Shown piece by piece: positions 12,601-22,700 of a DNA stretch of 64,000 nt (positions are counted from its first letter, which is position 1; each line of letters opens with the position of its first letter). The translations under genes and the position numbers were made by a program. The DNA is from Raphanus sativus (lineage: Eukaryota; Streptophyta; Magnoliopsida; Brassicales; Brassicaceae). The notes under the pieces are model-generated. The model made no database searches. It was not told the DNA's origin and saw nothing but the letters and a program-made list of their open reading frames with translations. The DNA is taken from the NCBI RefSeq assembly GCF_000801105.2, contig NC_079515.1, forward strand, positions 186,001-250,000, written 5' to 3'.

Positions 12601-13361
12601 AAATGTCAAAAATATAGAGGTGAAGAGTAACTTTTAACTACTCTACGAATGGAACATAGCTTCAATTAAGCTTGAGAAAAATCAACCTGACTAAATTCGT
12701 GGAAGGTTAATGATAAAACATTGGAAGGACAAGAATAACAGTACATAGGTGACCGGAAGAGAAGCTAAATTTGTGATCCCGTCATATCCAGTAATACAAG
12801 CAAGACACTGTAACCCAGGAAATAAAAGGAAAATAACAAAAACATACCATTGAATCGGCTTCCATGCCAGGCACTCCTGTAAGTGAACCACAAAGCAAAC
12901 CACCATCCATTGATAAAAGAGACAAGATGTACCTACGGGCCAATTCAGGCCAAGTGAGGTCGTTAACAGGAAGCATATGCAGCTTATTTCTTTTATCAGA
13001 AAGTGTACTGTCATCCTTTTTCCGTCCTCGTCTGGATCAACAAATGTAGCTACCTTCATATTAGCACTTGCAGAAGCGAAATGTGAGTCCTTGTTAGAAG
13101 CACGGCCTACTTTTGTCTCCTTTAGTACCAGAAGCAGATGTATTTTCCGAAGAAAAGGGTTGACTTTAGTACAGGAGCAGGGTCGGGATAATCGTGAATG
13201 GACCTAACAACTTCAACAACAACATGCTCGTAGTCAGAGGTGCCGGTAGGGATTTCGTTGAGATCGATGCCGAGAAAGGAGCGATGATGATGATGATGAT
13301 CTTCGGAGGTCGCTCCGAGTTGGTGGTGTTTCTGTTTCGAAGAAGAATCACTGAGTTCCAT
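9605..13361 (-). pseudogene. MBD9: MBD9 (methyl-CpG-binding domain 9) relic with large internal deletions
   Basis: The fragments match MBD9, a chromatin regulator of over 2,000 aa in A. thaliana, in the right order with introns kept. Retained parts are: N-terminus 13361-13145 (FLGIDLNEIPTG, VVRSIHDYPDPAP); a piece at 13065-12850 (VATFVDPDE, then TWPELARRYILSLLSMDG); 12440-12240 (DIPEWALVLEPV); a short piece near 12200 (KGNASGPTK); AVLSLLADVRGGDLV near 11960; and a long C-terminal part, 11920-9605. Missing are the first PHD, the MBD and FYR regions, the bromodomain and the second PHD. Lesions include frameshifts near 13030, 11065, 10180 and 9650, loss of about 20 codons after LLSMDG (near 12905), and an out-of-frame deletion junction near 11915. 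No continuous frame can encode MBD9, though fragments may be transcribed. The gene lies between HB1 and PnsL3 as in Arabidopsis, so it is the positional orthologue. Confidence 0.88.
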
Positions 13362-13956
13362 TTATACGATTATTAGGTTAATTTGGAATCGAGCAAGCAT
13401 TACATTACTCTCTCGCATTCAACACCAAGCAAATAAGCGAGAAAGTGAGCCAAGAAGAACAAGAGTTCTCTGCTCTGCTCTGCTCCGCTCCGCTCCGCTC
13501 CCTTTTTCTTAATTAGTTTATTTTCCTCTCCACTTTTCCCCATGTTCTGTTTTTACAGAGAGAGAAAAAGAGAAAAAAACACGTGAATTTATCTTAGCTT
13601 TTAAATTTTCTTTTTGTTTTCTAATGATGGGATTAGATTACGGTTTAACTTTATTCTACGGAATCACGTGATACTAAGAAAGGCATGAATTGTCCTCCAT
13701 ACTAATCTAAATACTTCCAATTTTTAAAGTAGTCTATAATCTCAAGTAGTCTTGAACTTGTTGTTGATATTCTTTTTGATATTGAGTATATTTTTACTCA
13801 ACCTAATTAAGCACTTGAATTATAGTGAAGGCAGCAAAACATAAGACAAATTAATATTACATTTTCATGACCAATGAAAGAGTTATGAACCATGAAATAT
13901 CATCTCTTCTTCAATAGCAAGTAAAACGGTGTTTTAGAACCAGAACTGGGGCCTCT
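13362..13956. other. Region between MBD9 relic and PnsL3
   Basis: Former MBD9 promoter and leader, with a CTCTG/CTCCG-rich simple repeat at about 13466-13502, then AT-rich DNA and the PnsL3 3' UTR. No gene seen. Confidence 0.5.
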
Positions 13957-16477
13957 TCACGCCATTCTGATCATTACCTCTTGAAGAATCAACTTTGTAT
14001 CTTTATAACACGCTTCTGTCTCAGCTAAGCTCTTCCTTTTAGCTGCATCTTCAAGCTGTGTCGAGAATAGGGATGTTATATAGGGTTGTGAGATTTAGGG
14101 CTGACTCAGCCCATTCAATAATTTAAGAACCCTAACCCAAATGTATTATTCATAAAATGTTTAGGGTCACTTTAGGGTTGGGCTAAAGAAATAAAGGGTT
14201 TTCACAGGGTTAACCCTATTAGATATTTTTTTTGTTATAGAACAATGTTTTAGTGTAGGGTCAAACCCTCAATTTTTTTTTTTGATTTTTCGATAAAATT
14301 GCTAAAAAAGTTTCTATAAAATTTCAGAAATGACTTTTTTCCGTCAAAATCACAAAAAAAAATATTTTGCCAAATCGGTTTTTTTGCCAAAATCGGAAAA
14401 ATCAAGTTTTTCGGAAAAAACCACAAAACCGAGTTTTCCCACCAAAAACCACAAAATAGAGTTTTTCCACATAAACCGCAAAACTGGTTTTTCCCGCCAA
14501 AATCGATAAATTAAGTTTTCCCACCAAAACCGAGAAACCCGAGAAATCGAGTTTTCAAGCCAAAATTAGGAAATCGAATTTTCCCGTCAAAACCGAAAAA
14601 TCGAGAAATTGAGTTTTTCCGCCAAAAACGAGAAACCGAGGTTTCCCGTCAAAACCGAGAAATTAGGGTTTCCCGCCAAAACCAAGAAAACGAGTTATCC
14701 CACCGAAACCGAGAAATCGAGTTTTCCCGAGAAATCAGGGGTTTTCAAGAAAACCGAGAAATCTTGTTTTTCGAGAAAACCGAAAAATTGGTTTTCCCGA
14801 GAAAAATAAGAAATCGGGGTTTCCCGCCAAAACCGAGAAATCGGATTTTTTCGAGAAAACCGAGAAATCAGGTTTTTCCAAGAAAACCGAGAAATCGAGT
14901 TTTCCCGAGAAAACCGAGAAATCAGGGTTTTCCCGAGAAAACCAAGAAATTAGGGTTTCCCGCTAAAACCGAGAAATCAGGGTTTCCCGCTAAAACCGAG
15001 AAATCAGGGTTTTCTGCCAAAACCGAGAAATCGAGTTTTCCCGAGAAAACCGAGAAATCGAGTTTTCCCGAGAAAACCGAGTTTTCCCGAGAAAACCGAG
15101 TTTTCCCGAGAAAACCGAGAAATCGAGTTTTCTGAGAAAAACGAGAAATCGGCTTTTTCCTAGAAAACCGAGAAATCGAGTTTTTCCGAGAAAATCGAGA
15201 AATTGAGGTTTCCCGCCAAAACCGAGAAATCGAGTTTTCCAACCAAAACCGGGAAATCGAGTTTTCCGTTAAAACTGGGAAATCGAATTTTTCTGTCAAA
15301 ATTTAGAAATTTTTGTTTTCTACCAAAACCGAAAAATTGAGTTTTCTCGCCAATACCACAAAAATGAGTTTTCCCGCCAAAACCAGAAAAATAAGTTTTC
15401 CCACCAAAACCTGGAAATTGAATTTTTCTGTCCAAATCAAAAAATTAAGGTTTTCTGCCGAATACACAAAATTTTGTTTTTTGTTGAATTTGCAAAATCT
15501 CATTTTCCGTCAAAATTCTGAAAATAGCTACACAGTGTTAATCATGTTAATATTATTTGCTTTTGTTTTAAAAGATTTTATAAAATGGGTAACCCTAACC
15601 CAACCCCTTCATGCATTGACTATTAGGATTAATGTTGGATTGGGTTAGAATAGGGTTGGGTTTATATTTTATAGGGTTGGGTTGGGCTGGGTAACCCAAT
15701 ACAACATCCCTAGTCGAGAACATTAAAAAGAAAAAGGACGTGTTACAAATAGATAGATCAAACACGCCCTTCTTCGAGCTTGAGTACTGATAAGATACCT
15801 TTTCAAAGTTGTCGAAGAGTCTATTGGCCAAATCAGTGAGAGGTTGCTTGTCTTGAGAGGCAGCAACAGAGATAAGGTTGTCGAAATCGTAGAACAAGAA
15901 GGTGGACTTAAGCCTCAAGTACTTTTTAACATAGTTTAACGTGTCTGGTCCGATCAAATCCTCCATTGCCAAGAGATCAAATGCATACTTTTTAACTCTA
16001 TATGTTCTGCCTTTCGCCCCGATGTCAGCTACATACACTCCTTTCTTCAAGAACGTTCTCGTTCCCGTCTGCTCGTTCACGATGTCTGAGGGGGCCATAA
16101 GTAAAACCGGAAATGATGTTAAACTGAGTTAACTAAACTGAGCAAGTTGTACTATTGTTTGGGTTATGTAAACACTACAAAAAAAATTACTACTTACTGT
16201 TGTAAATAGGAGGAGTTGGAAGAGGACCATCGATCCAAAAACCATTGTTGTCTTGTGCCAGAGAGACATTACTTTGGCCGAAAGCTCCAGTGAGAGATAT
16301 GGAGACAGCAAATCCCAAAGCCATCCGTCTGGTGAGCTGTTGTTGTTCCTGAACATTGTCGGTTTTCTTGCAAACAAAGCCGCTGGATTTTCCCGTTCTA
16401 CTTCTCTCCAGTAGTTTGGGAATCGAGGGTAAAGTGCAGGTGGTGGTGAGAGTGTTAAGGTCTAGGAAGTGAGCCAT
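13957..16477 (-). CDS. PNSL3: Photosynthetic NDH subcomplex L3 (PsbQ-like lumenal protein)
   Basis: Three exons, 16477-16198, 16085-15799 and 14055-13957, give 221 aa, matching the usual length of about 220. Residues 1-75 form a bipartite chloroplast/lumen targeting signal. It has a basic stroma-targeting part, then a twin-arginine motif and hydrophobic core (TRRMALGFAVSISLTGAFG) ending near VSLA, which suggests Tat import into the thylakoid lumen. The mature part has the PsbQ-like four-helix fold (KKGVYVADIGAKGRTYRVKK; LRLKSTFLFYDFDNLIS). The protein is a lumenal subunit of the chloroplast NDH complex, needed for NDH-PSI supercomplex stability. The last exon encodes LEDAAKRKSLAETEACYKDT and ends RMA. 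The last intron carries a 1.65-kb transposon beside its acceptor; the coding sequence itself is intact. The gene shares a 238-bp upstream region with MED11. Confidence 0.92.
14068..15712. mobile_element. hAT-like non-autonomous element inside the last PnsL3 intron
   Basis: The ends are imperfect inverted repeats: TAGGGATGTTATATAGGGTT at the left, and TAGGGATGTTGTATTGGGTT read inward from the right. An exact 8-bp target duplication, GTCGAGAA, flanks the element at 14060-14067 and 15713-15720, as expected of hAT elements. Subterminal zones (about 14080-14230 and 15585-15705) are rich in AACCCTAA/GGGTTGGG words. The centre is a minisatellite. No transposase is present, so movement would need help in trans. 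The left target copy starts two bases from the CAG acceptor of the PnsL3 last exon. Confidence 0.85.
14385..15520. repeat. 27-bp minisatellite array
   Basis: About 40 degenerate units of an A-rich/C-rich sequence built from AAAACCGAGAAATC and GTTTTCCCG words. Two exact 27-bp copies lie at 14953-14979 and 14980-15006. A 19-bp short unit (GTTTTCCCGAGAAAACCGA) repeats around 15062-15118. Because 27 is a multiple of three, both strands show long open frames encoding repeats such as FPAKTEKSG. These are a by-product and not genes. Confidence 0.88.
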
Positions 16478-16715
16478 TGTAGTTAACAGAGCAAAGTTTT
16501 TCAGTATCTGTTCTGTTTTTTTTTTTTAATCCTTTGCTATAACAGAGAAAAACGGCCATCACAAAGATTCTATCTAAAACAAAGGGGGTGTTTCGTAATC
16601 TTCAACATTTTTAACTACGCGCTGTTCTACGATCGTCAAGCTAAAATACACGCCGTTTAACTGCCAATAATCCCTCTGTTTTTTTTCTCCGTCGCCGCCG
16701 TCCCGTTCGAGATTG
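16478..16715. promoter_or_regulatory. Shared 238-bp divergent promoter, PnsL3 and MED11
   Basis: The start codons of PnsL3 (minus, 16477) and MED11 (plus, 16716) are only 238 bp apart, leaving one compact region for both promoters and leaders. A T-rich tract (16516-16528) and a GC-richer centre with GATCGTC and CGCCGTTTAAC are visible. No clear TATA box was seen for MED11. Confidence 0.55.
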
Positions 16716-17873
16716 ATGGATCAACAGACGCAGAACACTTCGCTGCAGCGACTCCAGAATGTCGAGAGGGTGAGATTTCACGAAACAATCAATCACTTAT
16801 ATAAGATTTAATCTCTGGGATAATTTGAAGTGAATCTGTTTTGTAATTTTGGGGAAGGGCAGAGAGTGGTAAGGGTGTTGGATATAGCAGGAGGAGTAAT
16901 GGAAGAAATGACGAACCCTTCTGGTCCCAGGAATGATTTGGTTAAGTCTCTTTGTGGAGAGTTCATGCAATCCATCAAGGTCTCTCTCTCTCTCTCTCTA
17001 TCTCTTCTTCTTCCACTTCGTTTCGTTTTTGCCATTTTCCACCTTTAAAGTCTTGAGCTTTAATGTATTTGTATGATTAGATTGTTATATTAGGGTTCAT
17101 TACATACTCTGTAGATTGAAGTGAAGGGCTTTTGTTTTTAGAGCTTTGATTCGGAGTTTAGTTTATTGATGGTCTCAGGATTCAAGTTTGATTTGTGTGA
17201 AAACATTTTTTTTTTTGAATGAATGTTAAATTTTATTCATCAAAAAGCCTATTTACATCAAGTGTTACCTTCTTTCTAGATCATTTCTCTATACATTTTC
17301 CTATAGAAATAATCCTCCAAAAATCAAAATCACAATCTGGTACTAAACCAGAACTGTAGTATACCTTCCATCCCCTCTCTTGAATGAATGATTACTGATG
17401 ATTCAAGTTTGATTTGTGTGAAAACATTTGGTTTTATGCCTCAAAGTCTCTCCTGTTTTTTTTTTTTTTTTGGCATCCCTCAAAGTCTCTCCCTTTTAAT
17501 ACATATTTTAAGAACATTTTGGGGCTCTCATTTGACACTAGTCTGTCTATAGATTAGAGATCATTACAATCGTGAACCAGTAAACAGGCTTTTCTTTTGG
17601 TTCCTGGTTTTGTCTCTAGTTTAGCTGATCAGCTAACATTATAACTTGTCTCACTCATCATCTTTACATATATGCTTTTTACATTTATTGCAGGATATAC
17701 AAGTGACACTAAGGGAAGAGATCAAAAGCGCCTGCGAGTACCGCCCCTTCGAGAAATCCGATTACAATTCCAGGATAGCTAATGAGATCTGCTTCCACAA
17801 GCTCGAATACGTTCTCTCTCAGCTTCATCATCTTCAATATACCCTTCACCGCTATCCTCCTTCTCATGATTGA
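16716..17873 (+). CDS. MED11: Mediator complex subunit 11
   Basis: Three exons, 16716-16769, 16863-16979 and 17694-17873, give 116 aa, the usual plant MED11 length. The protein is a small alpha-helical head-module subunit that pairs with MED22 and helps load RNA polymerase II. The sequence begins MDQQTQNTSLQRLQNVERRV and ends with a helix-rich part containing VTLREEIKSACEYRPFEKSD and ANEICFHKLEYVLSQL, matching the plant family. Intron 2 (16980-17693) has a CT microsatellite at its 5' end and a LINE-tail insertion. Position next to PnsL3 agrees with Arabidopsis. Confidence 0.93.
17209..17399 (-). mobile_element. 5'-truncated LINE tail in MED11 intron 2
   Basis: The 191-bp insert is flanked by an exact 30-bp direct duplication (17179-17208 and 17400-17429, starting GATTCAAGTTTG). 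On the minus strand it ends in TGATGAATAAAATTTAACAT followed by an A tract, seen as T's from 17209. A poly(A) tail plus a long target duplication is the mark of target-primed reverse transcription, and the tail resembles the 3' end of plant L1-type LINEs. The insert is antisense to MED11 and has no coding capacity. Confidence 0.8.
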
Positions 17874-18688
17874 ACTCAGCTCTTATGCAAGTGTAGTTTC
17901 TAGAGGTTTTGACGAATATCCTTTGTGTTCGTGGTATTGATATTCATAAAAAAGGTTTTTTTTAAGAATTATTCAAAACCGTTATGATGTAGTTTCCACC
18001 TGTTTTGTGTTTAAGTCGCTCGTGGCACAAGTAATATCTTCTTCCACTTTTGCTGAGAAAAGATCAGGTAGGTTTTGATTACAACATTCAGCTTAATGCT
18101 ACATAGATTACGACATACACGCGAAGCCGCGGGTTGCAGACTAACTTGCGCCAAATCGGCGGCCTGTATGATAATATATGAATTGCATCGGATAAGAGGG
18201 GGAGACCATGGAGAGTCAGATTTGTTGGTCTTTGAAAGCCAAGCACGTTTTTAGTAATATACTAGTTGCCATGTCCATAGATAAAAATACAAGAAGAAAA
18301 CTTTCAAATTTGGTTCTGGATGACTCATTCCAAATTAATTATATTTGACCATTGACAGCCACATGATTTGGTAGCTTCGATTAATTATAAACAAATCACA
18401 CGTGGAATATTATATGAGCTGCACTTGAATTCCTTTGGCTTTTAGTAATTGTTTAAATATACTCACTAGCATACCGCCCAAAAATAAGTATAGTTATAAT
18501 ATTTTTCTTAAAAAAATGTTTCATATTGCTATTTTAGAAATTCAAAACCAAATTAGCCTAATTTATGAATGTGCAGAAGTACATTCCTTTCAAATGAGTT
18601 TCCACCGCTTTTCACATCTAAAAGGGGAATAGACGGTGAAAATACGGAGAAGATAAACGAATTTTCCAAAGGGATTATTTCAATAAAG
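17874..18688. other. Intergenic DNA downstream of MED11
   Basis: Holds the MED11 3' UTR and mixed to AT-rich DNA. No gene, RNA or element ends recognised. Confidence 0.5.
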
Positions 18689-18703
18689 AGAGAACTATAA
18701 CTT

Positions 18704-18867
18704 TTTTTTTTCTTTTTTTTTTTATAACTCTGGTATCTGGGCAGCCACATTCCCAACTATCCCTTCGAAAGGGGTCCAGCGCCCCAACGGAAGGGATGTT
18801 AAATCCGTTGTGGCCAAAACTCGAACCCGGGTGGCGGGCATGCAGTACATATATAGATCGAAGTTAC
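18704..18867 (-). mobile_element. SINE-like retroposon
   Basis: The 164-bp insert is flanked by a 15-bp direct repeat, AGAGAACTATAACTT (18689-18703 and 18868-18882). On the minus strand it ends in an A-rich tail interrupted by one G. That strand also carries GGGTTCGAGTT near 18820-18830, which resembles the B box of a tRNA-derived pol III promoter. No good A box is visible, so it may be a 5'-truncated or diverged SINE. The family is not identified. Confidence 0.65.
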
Positions 18868-18882
18868 AGAGAACTATAACTT

Positions 18883-19658
18883 GTAATTGGTATATCATTT
18901 TCTTACGTGATCCCGGTCTGTTTACGGGGAAGATTTTCTACACAAAAGACTTGAATTTGTAGTATTTGAATTTTAATAGATAATCCAGCAGTACTCCACC
19001 TACTTGATAACAAAAGTTAGAAGCAAGGATAAAACTTTATGCCTCTTGCCATTTGTATTCATATATTATCATTAATCTTAAGAGAAGCTTTATGTACACA
19101 AAAGTTAGAAGCAAGGATAAAACTTTATCTTAATTTTCTTAAAGTATGCATTTTTATTACAAAAGCAAAAGTAATTTCTTAGAGCTAATTAATATTTCTG
19201 TATAACATCTTAATTAAGATTTTAATTTATTAGATTTAATGTATTAAACTAAATAATAGTTATAATTTGTTTTAAAATGATTTCATCCCTTACTTTTAAC
19301 AGCTATAAAATAAAATTCTAAAATCAGATTCTTTTTTGTTTTTGTTATTGACGTCATTCTAAATAAGAACTCAACAAAACATGCATAGTTCATATTCATT
19401 ATGATACAAATGATTCACAAACGGAGGCGGCTCTAGATGGGTGACATACAGAGGTGGTGGATCTAGATGGGTCATACCTATAATACTGCCCAATTGCCCA
19501 TATTTCAAAATGATACGATAAGATTCACAGATAATACTATTTAAAAAAAACAAATATGATTTAAATATGGCTAGTGTTATTTGACCAAAAAAAATATAGG
19601 TAGTGTACGTATTCTCTCCGAAATTTAAACAGTCTTCTCTTTTATCATGGTTTTGACC
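18883..19658. other. Intergenic DNA upstream of alpha-DOX1
   Basis: AT-rich. A short direct repeat (AAAGTTAGAAGCAAGGATAA) occurs at about 19012 and again at about 19100. Otherwise it is presumed promoter DNA of DOX1. Confidence 0.5.
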
Positions 19659-19666
19659 TATAAATA
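19659..19666 (+). promoter_or_regulatory. TATA box of alpha-DOX1
   Basis: TATAAATA lies 62 bp before the DOX1 start codon at 19721, placing transcription start near 19690 and giving a leader of only about 30 nt. Confidence 0.6.
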
Positions 19667-19720
19667 GATAGACAGACACACCAAGGTTTTCCTTACACCA
19701 TTCACAGAAACTTTAAGAAG

Positions 19721-22700
19721 ATGAAAGTAATAAGTTCTTTAATCTCTTCTGTTTTGTTTAAATTCATCCACAAAGACTTCCATGACATTTACTCAAGAAT
19801 GTCCGTCTTCGATCGTATCCTACTTCTTGTAAGTAATTAAACTTTAGTGTTACCACGTAGATACATCAGTACGAAAATGAAATTAAAAAAAAAACATTTC
19901 ACAAAGGAAAACATTTCTTTAACAAAACAGTTTTTATGTTATCAGTCATTAATTAATTGTGTCAGAAAACTCCATGCAAAGTTTGGATAGTCTATAATGT
20001 TTGGCTATGCTCATTCATTCGAAAACAGTTATGAACTTATGATGATCGGATAGAACATGGTCTATGCAGATCGTGCATGCAGTGGATAAAATGGTTCCGT
20101 GGCACAAGCTTCCGGTATTCTTGGGTTTGGCCTACCTAGGGTTACGCAGACATCTTCACCAAGAATATAATCTCATCAATGTCGGTCAAACTCCGGTTGG
20201 GACCCGGTTTAATCCTGCTGATTATCCGTACCGGACTTCTGACGGAAAATTCAATGATCCGTTCAACGAAGGCGTCGGCAGCCAAAATAGCTTCATCGGA
20301 AGAAATTGTCCTCCTGAAGACCAGAAGATCAAGGTAAGTTTGCCTTCATATATATGTGTCTCGATAAGTCTTGATTAATACGGCTTCTTATTTGTTTTTG
20401 GTTTGGAATTTTTGGATGTGAATTTATTTGTCAGATTGTAAACGTATATAGACTAATTTGTATCACGTTTGGTCGATATTTTATATGGAGGAGGTCGATA
20501 TAGGATAGAAATATTTCGGACTTTTCTAGTTGAGTCGAACTTTCGAATAAGGAATGACTTACTAATATTACTGATTTGAAACGCTACTATAAAAGTGACA
20601 TCGTCTCGAGCATTTTCTATATTATTGAAGCATGTTTTCCATTTTCCAACGTTTTGAATAAAGCCATGTTGTTGTTTTTTATGTAAATGACCTTCTGTGT
20701 ATTTTTTGTAAATGACCATGTTTTTTGGTGCGATTTTTTTCTCAAGTTACTGAAGCCAGACCCCATGGTAGTGGCGACGAAACTATTAGCAAGAAGAAAG
20801 TTGATAGATACGGGAAAGCAATTTAACATGATTGCAGCTTCTTGGATACAATTCATGATTCATGATTGGGTTGATCATCTTGAAGAAACTAAACAGGTTC
20901 ATTAATTAATCTTACATGCCCTACATTTCCGATGCTAATAACTAAAAAAACGTTGTAGAGGCAAAGAAAATGATAATTTAGTTACTCTTAAGGGTTTCCT
21001 ATACAAATAGTGAGTTTAAGGTTGAGTTTTTTTTTCTATTAACAGCTTTTTATAAAACAAACATTTGAATTAGTCGAGTTTACAAAAAAAAAAACATTTG
21101 AATTAGTCTATGGTTTAATCTTGTTAAACTTAGATCGAGCTAGTTGCTCCAAAAGAAGTAGCGAACAAGTGTCCCTTAAGCTCCTTCAGATTCTTCAAGA
21201 CAAAGGAAGTTCCTACCGGTTTCTTTGAGATCAAGACCGGTTCCCTAAACTCACGTACACCTTGGTGGTAAGTTATACTATACTATATCCTGTAAAGTAT
21301 ATAACCCGTTATTAATAATGGTAGTTTATTCTAAGCCTAGTTTGTATAAATTATATATATCGTATATACTAACATCTTAGTGTTAAGAAATTGATACTAA
21401 CATAAACTAAAAACAAAAAAACAAAAAACAAATAAAAAAACAAAAACCAAAAACTAGAGAAACCAAAATCTAAAAAATATTAAAACAATCATCACATAAA
21501 TCTAACGTATACACTTTATTGCGTATACTTTTTCTTTTTTGTTTTCCTTAAACCTTACCTCTTATTTATCTTATCTTACCTCCCCAAAAGGGATATGTTT
21601 CAGTACAGACCTTATTGCTAAGTAAGTTTAACATGTACATAAATCAAAAATGAATTATTGTGTCTAACTAAGCCACCCCAAAAAAATGTCAGAACAAACA
21701 TAATCATACGTGTGAGTATTATGAAATTAGGGATTCGAGCGCCATTTATGGAAGCAACTCGAAAGCAATGAACAGAGTGAGAACTTACAAAGACGGTAAA
21801 CTAAAGATATCGGAGAAGACGGGTCTCTTACTCCAAGACCACGACGGTTTAGCCATTTCCGGCGACATACGTAACAGTTGGGTCGGTGTGTCAGCCTTGC
21901 AAGCTCTCTTCATCAAAGAGCACAACTCCGTATGCGACGCCCTCAAGGTTAACTATCTTTTTTTGTAAATTACGATTTTTTAATATGCATAATTGCATAT
22001 AGATTGAATGATTGTATAAACTAGCTAGTTCGCTATTATATTTTAATGCATTATATAGAAGGAGTACGATGATTTGGAAGACGAGGATTTGTATCGCCAT
22101 GCTAGGCTAGTAACGTCAGCAGTGATTGCCAAGATTCATACCATAGATTGGACCGTTGAGCTTCTCAAAACCGACACTTTACTTGCCGGGATGCGAGCAA
22201 ATTGGTGAATAACTGTACACTTTTGACGATCTATAATCACGTCACACAACTTCTTATAAGTACACATTTAACATATGTGAATGGTTGTAAATGGTGTGTG
22301 TTTTAGGTACGGAATTTTAGGAAAGAAGTTTAAAGATTCGTTCGGACATGTAGGAAGTTCCATCTTGGGAGGTGTCGTGGGTATGAAGAAACCACAAAAT
22401 CATGGAGTCCCATATTCTATAACCGAAGAATTCACCAGCGTCTATCGAATGCACTCGCTCTTACCTGATCAGCTCGAACTACGTGACATTGATGTTGTAC
22501 CGGGAACTAATAAATCAATACCGTTGATTAAAGAGTATACAACTTCAGCTCTGAATTTTCTATAGTTTTTGAAAAAAATTCCAAACTAAATATTTTGAAA
22601 GTTAAGCTTTTTTTCTCTCTTGATTTTTCTTTAATAATAATAATTTGATTGTATGCATGCATTTTAGGGTTTCTTTCGGAAAATTGATTGGTCCTAAGGG

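Noticed and set aside
14609..15503. Overlapping open frames on both strands with repeats of FPAKTEKSG or FSVLAGNPD
   Set aside because: They come from a 27-bp minisatellite whose unit is a multiple of three; no start context, intron or family supports a gene.
14385..15520. Evenly spaced repeats that look superficially CRISPR-like
   Set aside because: This is a plant nuclear sequence; the units are contiguous and degenerate, with no unique spacers, so it is a minisatellite.
18815..18835. GGGTTCGAGTT as part of a tRNA gene (minus strand)
   Set aside because: No cloverleaf, A box or acceptor stem could be formed; the poly(A) tail and flanking duplication point to a SINE-like element.
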